From: Macrothele yani
Taxonomy: Eukaryota > Arthropoda > Arachnida > Araneae > Macrothelidae
Reading direction: 5' to 3'
Assembly: GCA_039090855.1 (NCBI GenBank)
Contig: CM077011.1
Span: forward strand, 24,395,001-24,459,000
DNA: 64,000 nt
The translations under genes and the position numbers were made by a program. Under the pieces are notes generated by a model that saw nothing but the letters and a program-made list of their open reading frames with translations, did no database searches and was not told the origin of the DNA. Of this stretch, positions 1-10,056 are shown one piece after another; positions within the stretch are counted from its first letter, which is position 1; every line of letters starts with the position of its first letter.

Positions 1-2043
1 AAAGACACCATAATACCTTCAAGTTGAAACTGAAGAACAGATTCTATGCTTTAGAAGGCCTAACATCGGAAGAAGTGGATATTTCTGAAGTTAACAGAAA
101 AGTAACCATAGCTCTTATGGAAACAGCAACAAAATTAACTGGGTCTAAGATCAAGTTGCATGTGAACAAATTATCAGGAAAAACCAAAATGTTGATGCAA
201 AAAAGAAGAGAGATGAGGACAACTAAACAAGATGTGACTTCCAAAGTGGAATATATAGAGCTATGCAAGATAGTACGAAAAGGTATCACTGAAGTCGTAA
301 CGAAATTCAACTGTGAACTAGTGAGGAAAACAATTGAAAACAACCAAAGCCTAAAGATAGCAAAGGGACATCTCAGTAAGGGAACAAAACAGATTATGGC
401 ACTGAGAAAAGAAGATGGTTCTGTAACAAGAAACAGAGGCGAAATTTTGACAAGAGTGAAAGATTTCTACTCCAAATTATATGAAAGGGATAATACATGT
501 ACTCCAGACATTATGAAAGGTACCAGTATAATGAGTTCTTCCAGTCCTCCCAGCAGAGGTTGCACATGCAATCAAGAACATGAAGCGGAGAAAAGCGCCA
601 GGAGAAGATGGAATTACTCTAGACATCATACAAGAAGCAAGTGGAGAAATCGAAACAGTACTCGCCCAAATGTTCACTCGATGCCTTAATGAAGGGAAGA
701 TTCCTGAGGATTGGAACAACGCTACAATGGTCCTGCTACATAAAAAAGGTGACATTGAGGATCTCAGGAACTACAGACCTTTGAGCCTCCTATCAGAGAT
801 TTATAAAATATTCACTAAAGTTCTTTCACACCGCTTGAAGGTGACACTGGACATGGCTCAACCGAGAGAACAAGCTGGATTCAGGAGTGGCTACAGCACA
901 ATAGATCATATCCACGTACTGAGAGAACTAATTGAAAGAGCGAAGGAATATGAACTTCCATTGGGCAAGGTTTTTATCGATTATGAAAAAGCCTTTGATT
1001 CGGTGAAACCATCAGCAGTTACAATGGCTCTGAAATCCTGCGGTATTGAAGATGCATACATTAATATTATTAATAACATCTATGAAAATGCAAGTGCAAA
1101 GATTCGGCTGTTTGAAAATACAACACACATTAAAAATTGTGAAGGGACTGAGACAAAGTGACAGCATGTCTCCGAAGCTCTTTAATGCCACATTGGAAAA
1201 CGTCTTTCAATCACTGAACTGGGATAACAAAAGAATAAAGATTATTGGAGATTATCTAACCCACCTTCGTTTTGCTGATGACGTAGTCATTTTTGCAACT
1301 ACCTCATCAGAGCTGCAGAGTATGATCCAGGAACTTGCTGACAAGAGTAAAGAAGTGGGATTAAAAATGAACTTTCAGAAGACAAAAGTGATGTTCAATG
1401 CTTTTGCAAGAAATGAAGATTTATAGATTGATGGAGAAAAGCTGGAGATAACAGACACGTACGTTTATCTTGGACAGCAGATATCAAGTGAGGTTCACAT
1501 TGATGAAGAAATTATTCGGCGTACAAAACTTGCCTGGAGAGCTTTTGGTAGAAACAGCATAATTTTCAAGAGCAATATGCCATTATGTCTTAAAAGAAAA
1601 GTGTTTGATCAATGCATCCTTCCAGTGCTTAGGTATAGTGCAGAGACGTGGACCTTAACTAAAAGAGACGTACAAAGACTGCAGATAAATCAAAGAAGCA
1701 TGGAGAGGTTCATGCTTGGTGTAACCAAGAGAGATAAGAAGAGGAACTCATGGATCCTAAAAATGACAAGAGTGGAAGACATCATGATCAGCGTTAAATC
1801 CCTGAAATGGCAATGGGCTGGACACATACTGCCAGAAGGACAGACCATCGATGGACAGACGAAATTTTAGATTGGATTCTAAGGGACAAGAAAAGACCCA
1901 GAGGAGGACCACATGGGAGATGGGTGGATAAAGTTCGAAAGTATGCGGGAGTGGCATGGAGGAGACTGGCACAAGACAGACCGTTGTGGAGGAAACTTGG
2001 GGAGACCTTCGTTCAGCAGTGGATTGACAATGGTTCACAATGA

Positions 2044-2046
<3 letters not shown>
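1..2046 (+). pseudogene. RTE-clade LINE ORF, broken copy 1
   Basis: This is the linker, reverse transcriptase and C-terminal part of an RTE-type non-LTR retrotransposon. It aligns base for base with the intact copy at 25837-28665, its first base matching about 26633. RT motifs are readable: FIDYEKAFDSV near 975-1010 and LRFADDVVIF near 1266-1295. Compared with the intact copy it has a 1-nt insertion near 529, a 1-nt insertion near 1131, an in-frame TAG at 1424-1426 where the intact copy has TCG, and a 2-nt insertion near 1829. Reading therefore moves through three frames. The normal stop is mutated and the tail begins at once. The endonuclease half lies outside the window. It cannot make RT. 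Confidence 0.95.

Positions 2047-2080
<34 letters not shown>
2044..2080. repeat. (TA)n microsatellite at LINE 3' tail
   Basis: A GATGAT start followed by about 30 bases of alternating TA directly after the LINE ORF. RTE elements usually end in a short-unit tail, so this is probably the expanded tail of copy 1. Confidence 0.85.
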
Positions 2081-2103
2081 AAATTATTTATATTTTAAAA
2101 TTT

Positions 2104-2930
2104 ATAGCAAATGTCTAAAGGCTGGATATAAGAAGGATGTCATAGATAGAGTACATAGGACTGTGAGAAATTGTATAATATCAGCAACAGTAAAATCGCC
2201 TAGTAGGAAAATGAGATACGCAGGATCCATCACATATTTCACAGGCTTTACATATTGGTTAAATAATTTATTACGCAAATACAGCATATTAATTGCAATG
2301 AAGTCTCCGACCCCGTTATCACATTTAATATCAAGTTGAAAGGAGAAACAGTGTGAGAAAGAAAAGGCGGGTGTGTATACTATACCGTAAGTATATCCTG
2401 ACAACACGGAGAAGATATATATAGGAATGACAAAGCGATCCTTGGACACTAGATGTAAAGAACACATACGAAGTGTGAACCATGACATGCAGAATACAGC
2501 CCTCTCCAGAGAAGTCATGCATTGCTCGGCCTCTCCTCTATGGAATAATATTAGAAGAAGTGCCCACTTACACGAATTTCAAGGAGACTGCCATCAGGGA
2601 AACAGTGGAAATCTTATCCTGCAAAGTGGCATGCAATGATATAGTCTCTACGGAACTACCAATGGTTTGACATGCGTTATTAAAAGATGAAAACACATCA
2701 CGGCCCACTGTATAATTACGCGATAAAAATTCATGTAATATGCTCGTGATGTCACCCACGTTATTTTCAAAAATCATCTTCGTTCTTTACATGTTCCAAT
2801 TCTCTGCATTTTTGTGTCTATCATTGCCTTGAAAAAGCCTTCCATTGGAGTGCGAAAGCTTGGCGAATATTTGTGCTTATTTACACCATAAAAATAAACG
2901 GATTTAATACGCTATATGCGTTTCATTATT
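2104..2930 (+). pseudogene. Penelope-like element fragment: linker plus GIY-YIG domain
   Basis: One reading frame from about 2104 to 2640 gives a PLE-like linker and then a GIY-YIG endonuclease core. AGVYTIP is followed about 15 residues later by KIYIGMTKRSLDTRCKEHI, the usual order of GVY, YIG, R and EH in Penelope-like retroelements. Two stops interrupt the frame (TGA near 2338 and TAA at 2388-2390, where PLEs usually have the Cys of the CxxC). Downstream, 2830-2870 has a degenerate GAAA-bearing stem-loop like those found at PLE ends. The RT domain is missing, so this is a 5'-truncated dead copy. Confidence 0.8.
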
Positions 2931-3185
2931 ATTGAATTATTTTACTGTAGATTTGTCAAATCATAGTATTTTCAGTAAACAAAGGAGCTAAAATTAAAAA
3001 TAAGAACGCACAGAATAATAGATAGTGAACTTAAATTTTTATTTTGTGGCAAAATAGTATGTGATAGAATTATTTTACTATTTTTCCTGAAAACAGCAGG
3101 TTTATGAAAAAGAATTAGCATTTTTTTGATAATTTTTCCATCGGAGACCTGTGTTACCTTGCATATTTCGAACATTACTTCGAAA
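2931..3185. other. AT-rich spacer, nothing recognised
   Basis: AT-rich sequence between the PLE fragment and a dispersed repeat. I see no coding potential or known repeat. Confidence 0.4.
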
Positions 3186-3352
3186 GATTGATAACTGATA
3201 ACGGTCTTTTCTTTTTAGTTTGTATATTTCCGCTTTCACTGTACTGAATGCGCTACAATAAAGCGCTAAAAGTATTTTTCCGTAGTATGATATTAATTGC
3301 TTCCCATTTAATGGCACTGTGACCTCCCATAAACCAAACCAACCAAAACAAT
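3186..3352 (+). repeat. Dispersed repeat D (unfilled copy)
   Basis: Shared with 8478-8516 plus 9948-10056. The two copies align across 'ataactg.taacg.tctttt' and the block ending 'aaaccaaccaa'. This copy lacks the Tc1 element that sits in the other one and therefore shows the empty target site near 3224. Class unknown. Confidence 0.7.
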
Positions 3353-3370
3353 TGTCGCACAGTTGTGAAA

Positions 3371-3495
3371 ACAAAAATTTATCCGCGCCCCCTCATTACG
3401 GAGTAAGTTGCTCTCCCAACTGAGCTACACGGACGGAATGTATCGCTGCCGATTTGTCACGTGCCTTACCTCTGTGGAACGTCACATCATCTTCC
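3371..3495 (-). repeat. tRNA-derived SINE-B variant
   Basis: On the minus strand it carries GTGTAGCTCAGTTGGGAGAG (A-box-like) followed by a tRNA-like arm. It resembles 8320-8480 more than the canonical SINE-B copies, including the leader 'gcgatacattccgtcc'. The B-box is degraded. Confidence 0.65.
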
Positions 3496-3545
3496 TCTTG
3501 ACGTTTTTTTTTTCTATTTGAAGCAAAGAATGAATTTGTCATTAA

Positions 3546-3797
3546 CCCTTTAACGACCAAGTCCCTAAAAGTTTGTATCACTCTAAAATACCATTACGCC
3601 CAAAACTGTCTCTTGGTTTGCTTCTTTGCTTAGTAACAATATTGATGACTGAATGTGACCCCTGATTGTTGCTCATAGGTTGTGCAAATTTAAAGAAAAT
3701 GTTAAGGTAGGAAATCTAACTCACTCTAGAGAGGCGTTTCGGGCAGCAATGGTCATTTGAATGTACGAGCGTTTTCGGCGTTATGGTCGTTAAAGGG
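3546..3797. mobile_element. piggyBac-type MITE (252 bp)
   Basis: The ends are perfect 15-bp inverted repeats (CCCTTTAACGACCAA / TGGTCGTTAAAGGG). The left end abuts TTAA at 3542-3545, the piggyBac target; the right flank reads GTAA, so one TTAA is degraded. The body has no ORF, so this is a non-autonomous element mobilised in trans. Confidence 0.7.
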
Positions 3798-3799
3798 TA

Positions 3800-3925
3800 A
3801 ATGGAAAATATTTTCAATATATTCAAGTCTTTTTTTCCTATAATGTTGACAACGCACCTGAAGCACATCAGCGTGATTTATTAAACTTTCAGTGTGATTC
3901 CTTCCTAAAAGAACTATTGAACAAA
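3800..3925 (+). pseudogene. hAT transposase fragment (inverted to main copy)
   Basis: Translates in one frame to ENIFNIFKSFFSYN and HQRDLLNFQCDSFLKE, the same segment as the minus-strand hAT fragment at 4454-4756. It lies in opposite orientation about 700 bp away, so the two form imperfect inverted repeats. Confidence 0.75.
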
Positions 3926-4269
3926 TATTTTCAATATATTCAAGTCAGAAAATATTACTGGTTCTGACCAGTGGTCTCAAACGCAGACCCTTGGAAGGGC
4001 CACTTTCCAGTTTTGGAGGAATGCAGGGAGCCGCATGAATATTAATAAATTTCTTATAAGAAAATATCAACTTTACAAAACTACAGCAATGGCTTGGCCC
4101 TACAGTGGAATATCATTTGTAATTATCGGTAAATAGTACAAACAAATTCTTCGTCAATCATTGAAAACAATCACTTTTACATAACAATTATTATTTCACT
4201 TAAATCTTAAAGCAATCACATTTTGCCAACTGAACACGGTACACAGTACAGAAAATATTACTTGTTCTG

Positions 4270-4756
4270 ACCAGAACCTTGGTCTCACTTTCCTCTCACT
4301 AACTTATCGATATTTGGGAATAATGTCGTTTGAACATGCTACTTTTAAAAGTGAGCATAAGTTACTGTCACTTAGTCTATTCCTTTCAAGACGTTTTACT
4401 TGATTCATTCTTAAAAACAACTGTTCACATGAACAGTTGTTTTTAAGAATGAATCAAGTTCCGAACATAGACATTACCCGTGCAGCAAGGTTATGAAAGT
4501 TTACATACTTGTGCTTTGAAACTAACAGGTGAAACTCTGTTAGATTGCAGCTGTTCAATTTTTCTTTTAGGAAAGAATCACACTGAAAGTCTATTAAATC
4601 ACGCTGATGTTCTTCAGGTGCGCTATCAGCATTATAGGAAAATAGAGACTTGAATAAATTGAAAATATTTTCCATATCTTTGAAACATTCAAACCACCAT
4701 ACAGTTATATTCTTCGTAAATAAATTTGTTACTGATAAAGCAGATGGTTTTGCCAA
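4270..4756 (-). pseudogene. hAT transposase C-terminal (dimerisation) region
   Basis: The minus frame gives EEHQRDLIDFQCDSFLKEKL, then LAARVMSMFGT, and after a break CEQLFLRMNQVKRLERNRLSD. This order (LIDLQCD, MLSMFGSTY.CEQLFS, then NRL.D.NL) is typical of the C-terminal dimerisation region of hAT transposases and of hAT-derived ZBED/GTF2IRD2-like proteins. A 62-bp palindrome (4398-4459) splits FGT from CEQLF. The N-terminal side ends at the Tc1 insertion at 4787; no catalytic domain is present. Confidence 0.75.
4398..4459. repeat. 62-bp perfect palindrome inside hAT codons
   Basis: Two 30-bp arms are exact reverse complements around a 2-nt loop (4428-4429). On the minus strand one arm is the original coding sequence (CEQLFLRMNQ) and the other is its inverted copy inserted just upstream of it. 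The pattern suggests a fold-back, template-switch duplication. Confidence 0.9.
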
Positions 4757-4787
4757 GCATTAATATGTTTTTATTATATTTAATATA

Positions 4788-6156
4788 CACTGTTGGCCAC
4801 CCAAAATGCAACACCAAGAAGGACACGAGATAACAAACCCAGATTTACTGGACACATAACAACAGATACGAAGATGAAACGATTGAGCTTACAGGCCCGT
4901 GCGACTTACGGAACACGTAGAGATCAATAGTTCGTGTGGTCCCCATGGCTGGCAATAACGGCCGCTACACGCCGCGGCATCGAACGAAAGAGGATTTGGA
5001 TGTGGACTTGGGGTATGTCGGTCCAGGCTGCTTCCACACGTTGCCACAGTACATCATGCGTAGCCACGGGTGGTGCTTGCCGGGACACTCAGTTGCCGAT
5101 CAGCGACCAGACGTGTTCGACGGGCGACATATCGGGAGAACAGGTGGGCTACGGCAGCATTGACACCTGGTGGGCAGTGAAGAATTGTTGCACGACGCGT
5201 GCCACGTTCGGGCGCGCATTGTCCTGTTGAAACGCGGCCGCTGGCAGGTCCTGCAGGTAAGGGAGGACTACAGGCTCCAAAATTTGGGAGATGTAGCGGT
5301 GGCTGTTGAGTGTACCGGCGATGCGTACTAGAGGGGTGCGAGTGTCATATCCAATTGCGCCCCAAACCATAACGCCAGGCGACGGACCAGTATGGCGATG
5401 CACAATGAAGGCGTCATACAGTCTCTCGCCGCGGTGCCGCCACACGCGGATCCGACCATCGTGCTGTTGCAGGCAGAAGCGGGATTTGTCGGAGAAGACA
5501 ATATCGTGCCATTCCGTAGTCCAGGTGCGGCGTTCAAGGGCCCACTGCCGCCGCACTCGCCGGTGGTGTAACGTCAATGGTGATCGGAGCAACGGACGCC
5601 GTGCGACAAGTCCCCGCTCCTGCAGACAACGTCGAACGGTACGTGCTGACACACCCTAAATCCTGCGCTAACGTTCGTGATGTGGCGGTGCGAGCCGTTT
5701 ATGCCAGCCGCACAACATGCCGGTCCTTTCGCTCGGTGGTGTGCCGCGGCTGCGGCAATCGCTGATGTCGGTCCATCCGTCCCTCCTGCACCCACCGAAT
5801 CCATACTCACCTCACTGTGGCTGGATGTCCTCCCACACGGGCGCCGATGTCTCGATACGATAAACCGCTGTCGCGATAAGCCACTATTCGTCCTCTGTCG
5901 AACTCCGAAACGTGCTGAAATGACTGCCGTATTCTGCGACGAGGCATCAGGCAGCACAACTCACTTCCACTACTTACACCCCGCCTTCTGTGCACCCTTC
6001 TTATAGTGCTTCTCGGTGGCGTGCCGGGCGCACATGATTTGCATATGCCCTGCAATGCCAATCGTTTGCATGTCCTCTAACGGGTGACGCATGCTGCGAA
6101 TTTCAGGCCAATCGGATGCTTCCTTCTTGGTGTTGCATTTTGGGTGGCCAGCAGTG
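4788..6156 (-). mobile_element. Tc1-like element, 1369 bp
   Basis: Inverted ends (CACTGTTGGCCACCC / CACTGCTGGCCACCC, extending about 35 bp) lie directly inside TA dinucleotides at 4786-4787 and 6157-6158. It is inserted in the hAT remnant. GC content is clearly higher than the AT-rich flanks. Confidence 0.92.
4924..5947 (-). pseudogene. Tc1-like transposase (broken)
   Basis: Reading from ATG at 5947 down to the stop at 4924 gives a typical ~340-residue Tc1 transposase. It has an N-terminal helix-turn-helix (EFDRGRIVAYRDSGLSYRDI), a second HTH (MSARTVRRCLQERGLVARRP), then FSDKSRF (first Asp), FQQDNARP (second Asp) and SPDMSPVEHVW (Glu, 34-residue spacing). Stops interrupt the frame, among them a Trp-to-TAG in the LPWP motif near 5147, and the total length is not a multiple of three, so there is at least one indel. 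It is inactive. Confidence 0.88.
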
Positions 6157-6337
6157 TATTATAATGTACTTGAAAAAAGGATGATTTGTTTTTATTTTGT
6201 TATCATTCATGCGGGCCGCAAAACAGTTGGCGCTGGGCCACATGCGGCCCTCGAGTTTGAGACTAGGACGATGTGTGGAACAGATATCACATATTTTTTG
6301 AAGCAACCAACGGCCAGTAGATCCATTTTTACGTTAT

Positions 6338-6510
6338 AACGAAGTAAATTTCTCCGCCATTTTTTGTCCACGCCGGGCACCAAACCCGGATTCCCTTACT
6401 CCGGAATAAGTCGCTCTCCCAACTGAGCTACGCGGACGTATGCTCTCGCCGTTATCTGCCATTATATCATGTATGTCCTGCGGTGAAGGCACGTCACAAC
6501 TCCCCCCCCT
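6338..6510 (-). repeat. tRNA-derived SINE-B copy
   Basis: Minus strand: 5' leader, then a tRNA-like body with A box TAGCTCAGTTGG and a B-box region, then the common 3' segment 'gacggagaaatttacttcg'. The adjacent 6500-6530 has a C/G-rich hairpin. Confidence 0.8.
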
Positions 6511-6595
6511 CCCTGAAACAGGGAGGGCGATATGTCCCACGGGTAAGCCGGGACCATGTATCGCTGTATGCAGTCATCCGCTGAAGAAAGTACTA

Positions 6596-7968
6596 TACCG
6601 TGCAAATTAATTGGGACCATCTATTTTATTTTTAGAATTGTAATGTGATCGCCAGTTGATGTCAGAAACCCACGTAAACCGGTTTTATCAGGTGTAAGGT
6701 GGTGTGACTGTAAGAACTTGATAGTAAGAATGTGGTTTGACAGGTTTTGAACAGGAAATAAGCATTTCAGCTTCAGTTGTGAGCTTTCGTGTGTTACAGG
6801 TGGATTTTAGTTTTTGCTCTCTGTGAGTACGCGTTGCTTTCATGTATTGAAAAATGGATATTTTCCCAAGGAAGCGTGCAAAAATAATTCCTCTGAAGGA
6901 TCACATTTCTATGACAGTGAGAGATATCGATTCTGCAGTTGGTGTAGGCAAATCAAGTGTATCAAGACTGCTTACGCAATACAATGCATCTGGATCATCG
7001 TCTTCAAAAAAGGAGAGGTAAATGTGAAAAACAAACGAAAAGCAACTCCACGAACCGATAAATATCTAATTAGAAATAGTAAAATTAGGCCATAAAAAAC
7101 AAGCACCGACCTTCAAAGAGATGTATTGGCTAGTGGTTGTGATGTTAGTGTTTCAACTGTACGCCGTAGGCTTTCTGAAAGTTGGCCGGAAGGCAAGAAA
7201 ACCAACGAAAAAACAATATTTGAATGCGAAAATAAAGATAAAACATTTAGCATGGGCCAAAAAATATAAATCATGGACTGCTGACGACTGGAAAAAGGAT
7301 CATTTTCAGTGATGAAACTCATTTTCTGCAGGGATACCAAGCAAATGTCGTTAGACGAAGCAACTGTGAACCCTTAAAACCTGAGCATGTCAAACAAACT
7401 GTAAAACACCTTCTGAAACAGATCGATGTTTTGGGGTTTTTTCACATTAAATGGCACTGGAAGCTTAGTTCCTGTTCAAAGTATGATGAATTCAGCCAAG
7501 TACGTAGAAATATTACAACGTAGGATTGTTCCATTCCTGCAAACTTTTGACGAGACATTTCAACATGACTTGGCCCCATGTCACAATTCGAAATTGGTCA
7601 AGAATTTCATGCTGAAAAATCAAATTTATTTGCTTAATTGGCCTGGAAATTCACCAGACTTAAATCCCATAGAAAACTTGTGGAATATGTTTAAGAGACG
7701 TTTATGTAAAATGGACAGTATAACCAAAGAACGCATGATAACGAATGCTATAAAAGTGTGGTTCCACGATTATGAAGTCAAAAATATGTGCACTCAATTA
7801 GTGGAGTCAATGCCAAAACGAATGCAAGAGGTCATTTCTGCTAAAGGAGGACCTACTTCATACTAATACAGGAGTTTATCAATGTATATGAAGGCATAGA
7901 ATGACATAAAGGCACAGTTTTGGAAAAATGAGTGATTTTTTACTTTGTCCTCATTATTTTGTACAGTA
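6596..7968 (+). mobile_element. Tc1-like element, 1373 bp
   Basis: Ends TACCGTGCAAATTAATTGGG (left) and TACTGTACAAAATAATGAGG (right, reverse complement) lie directly inside TA dinucleotides (6594-6595, 7969-7970). One transposase pseudogene fills the interior. Confidence 0.88.
6854..7866 (+). pseudogene. Tc1-like transposase (frameshifted)
   Basis: ATG 6854 starts a short HTH region (MTVRDIDSAVGVGKSSVSRL). The frame then shifts near 7005-7015, again near 7095 and again near 7300. The central part shows TPRTDKYLIRNS, then HLAWAKKYKSWTADDWKK. The catalytic half is open from 7426: MFWGFFTLNGTGSLVP, FQHDLAPCHNS (second Asp) and SPDLNPIENLW (Glu, 34-residue spacing), ending GGPTSY with TAA at 7864. 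Net length is not a multiple of three. It belongs to a Tc1 lineage different from the other copies here. Confidence 0.88.
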
Positions 7969-7984
7969 TAATACATTGGAGAAA

Positions 7985-8145
7985 ATCCCAAACAATTTGG
8001 TGTGTGGAACGTAACATCACAAACATTTATTTTTCGAATCGCTGAAGAAGGGATTCTCTTATTTTTCCTGTCTCGCGGTGTGGAAAGAACATCACACCAT
8101 TGCGAGAACTTTAACGGCCAGGCCATTCTTGAAGTTCGGAGGCCA
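7985..8145 (-). repeat. Dispersed repeat C
   Basis: Its reverse complement aligns with 22467-22640 over about 160 bp, including 'ctcgcaatggtgtgatgttc' and 'ataagagaatcccttct'. Both copies lie next to a SINE-B, but on different sides. No ORF or clear terminal repeats. Confidence 0.75.
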
Positions 8146-8147
8146 AT

Positions 8148-8312
8148 ATAACGAAGTAAATTTCTCCGTCATTTTTGTCCACGCCGGGCATCAAACCCGG
8201 GTCCCCTCATTGCGGAAAACGTCGCTCTCCCAACTGAACTACGCGGACGAATGCTCTCGCTGCTATCAACCTTTATCTCATGTGCGTCCTGCGGTGCAGG
8301 CACGTCACAACG
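8148..8312 (-). repeat. tRNA-derived SINE-B copy
   Basis: Same organisation as the other SINE-B copies: the 3' end 'gacggagaaatttacttcg' at 8148-8170, a tRNA-like body with GGGTTTGATGCCCGG B-box region, and the leader 'tgtgacgtgcctgcaccgca'. Confidence 0.82.
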
Positions 8313-8319
8313 TTAGAGC

Positions 8320-8480
8320 GCCAATGTGAAACACACAAATTTGTCCGTGACGGGGATTGAAACTGTGCCCCCTCACTCTGCAGTAAGTTGCTCTTCCAAC
8401 TAAGCTACATGGACGGAATGTATCGCTGTAGGTTTGTCGCCTCGACCCGTGCTTTACCTCGGTAGTACGTCACAAAATTG
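8320..8480 (-). repeat. tRNA-derived SINE-B variant
   Basis: Back to back with the previous SINE. The minus strand reads GTAGCTTAGTTGGAAGAG and TTTCAATCCCCGTCACGGAC. It pairs with 3371-3495 as a diverged subfamily. Confidence 0.72.
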
Positions 8481-8516
8481 ATAACTGGTAACGATCTTTT
8501 CCTTTTCGTTCGTATA

Positions 8517-9945
8517 CACTGGCGGAATACGAAAAAAGAACACCAAGAAGGAGACGTCTGATACCAACGAAATTTATACAGCATAATAACGGAATACAGA
8601 GGATAACGTGATCAAAACATTATGGCAAAATACAGCTGTATTTGCTGGTAAACTGAAAAATAACATTTCCATATAACATGGTTAGTACGAGGTTGAACCG
8701 CCATATACTGCGTCACACTGTGCAATTCTGGCATTGAGTCTGTCGTTCAGATGTTGGATGTAAGTTTGTTGTATTGAGTTCCAAGCATCCTCAACCTGGA
8801 CGCGTAATTCTGGGATGGTCGTGGCTGGCCGTGGAGACCGGATAAGTCGTTGTCCCATAAAATCCCACACGTGCTCAATGGGGGACAAATCCGGTGAACG
8901 TGCAGGCCATGGAAGTTGTCTCACACCCTGAAGTGCACGTTGCGTTGCACGTGCCGTGTGTGGGCGTGCGTTATCTTTCTGGAAAACACCACGATGGACC
9001 AACCTTACAAATGGCACAACAACGGGCTGAATGATGTTGTTGATGTAGGAAGTGCTGTTTAACGCACCCGGTACAAACACTAGTTGTGTACGGGAGTGAT
9101 AGCTGATCGCTCTCCACACCAGGAGAACAGGTGTAGGCCCTGTGTGTTGCTGGCGGATGCAAGAAGGGTGGAGACGCTCCCATGTGCGTCTGCGAACACG
9201 CATACGGCCATTGGAGGCTCCCAAGCAGAATCTGCTTTCATCGCTGAACACTACAGATTGCCATTGCGTTCTCCAGTACAGAGGTTAACGACACCACTGC
9301 AGCCGTTCCTGACGGTGGGCTGGAGTCAGAGGTGCACATGCCAGAGGCACACGTGCACGTAGTCCTGCATCCAGTAGACGGTTGCGGATTGTTCGCAGTC
9401 ACCTCAGGTGCAACGGCAGCTCGGATTTGCGTCGCAGTGGATGATCTGCTTGACAACGCCTCTCTTCTTATGCGTCGGTCGGTCTGCTCATCAGTCCGTC
9501 TGTGACTCTCTGTTCCACGTCTTCTCCTGTGGGAATATTCCTCGGACCATCTACGCCACCATCGTACCACCACCGATACTTCCCGTTCAATTCGCATCGC
9601 ATTACGACGATACGACCACCCGGCCTCGCGGAGACCGACTAGATGACCTGTCTCAAAGTCCGATAACTGCTGAAATCGTACACGTCTTCCATGTGCAGGC
9701 ATTGCAGCTTCTTCAGGGTCTTTGCACGTGTCCGTACGCCGACGACTGATTACATTCACTTCGCCGTACTCCTTAAATACCACCGACGATAATTTGCATA
9801 TTATGCCGTGCTGTGGCGTAAGCGCTCACCGGTTGGTCCCAAAAATAATATCACACCTACGTTAACTCGACCCCATTAACATATGTAAATTTCATGATCG
9901 TCCGCCAATTACTTCTTGGTGTTCTTTTTTCACTTTCCGGCAGTG
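8517..9945 (-). mobile_element. Tc1-like element (family T32), 1429 bp
   Basis: Ends CACTGGCGGAATACGAAAAA and CACTGCCGGAAAGTGAAAAA, followed by the shared AGAACACCAAGAAG, lie inside TA at 8515-8516 and 9946-9947. A second member lies at 59243-60670. The empty site at 3224 confirms the boundaries. Confidence 0.95.
8682..9702 (-). pseudogene. Tc1-like transposase, family T32 (one frameshift)
   Basis: From ATG at 9702 the protein opens MPAHGRRVRFQQLSDFE, a typical Tc1 HTH start, with two HTH segments and an Arg-rich linker (RRRGTESHRRTDEQTDRR). The frame shifts near 9395. The catalytic half is open from 9251: FSDESRFCLG (first Asp), FQKDNARPHTA (second Asp) and SPDLSPIEHVWDF (Glu), ending GGSTSY at 8682. 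Only 32 residues separate the second Asp and the Glu, against 34 in standard Tc1. Except for the single frameshift it is nearly complete. Confidence 0.9.
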
Positions 9946-10056
9946 TATTATCGTTTTCACTCTACTGAATGTGCTAGAATATAAAAATAGTTTCCGTACT
10001 ACGACATGAACTGCTTTCTATTTGATGGCACTGTGGTCTCCCATAAAGCAAACCAA

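Larger units (their letters stand above)
3969..6268 (-). mobile_element. hAT-type element remnant with a nested Tc1
   Basis: The left end CAGTGGTCTCAAACG (3969) and the right end reading 'cggccctcgagtttgagact' near 6248-6266 are inverted and match ends common in arthropod hAT elements. Inside are the C-terminal transposase codons (4270-4756, minus) and a complete Tc1 insertion (4788-6156). No matching 8-bp target duplication is visible, and the left region is partly duplicated ('cagaaaatattact.gttctgacca' near 3951 and 4252), so the outer boundaries are tentative. Confidence 0.5.
8478..10056 (+). repeat. Dispersed repeat D (filled copy, split by Tc1)
   Basis: Halves at 8478-8516 and 9948-10056 together align with 3186-3352. 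The break lies exactly at a TA where the Tc1 element 8517-9945 sits. Confidence 0.75.
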
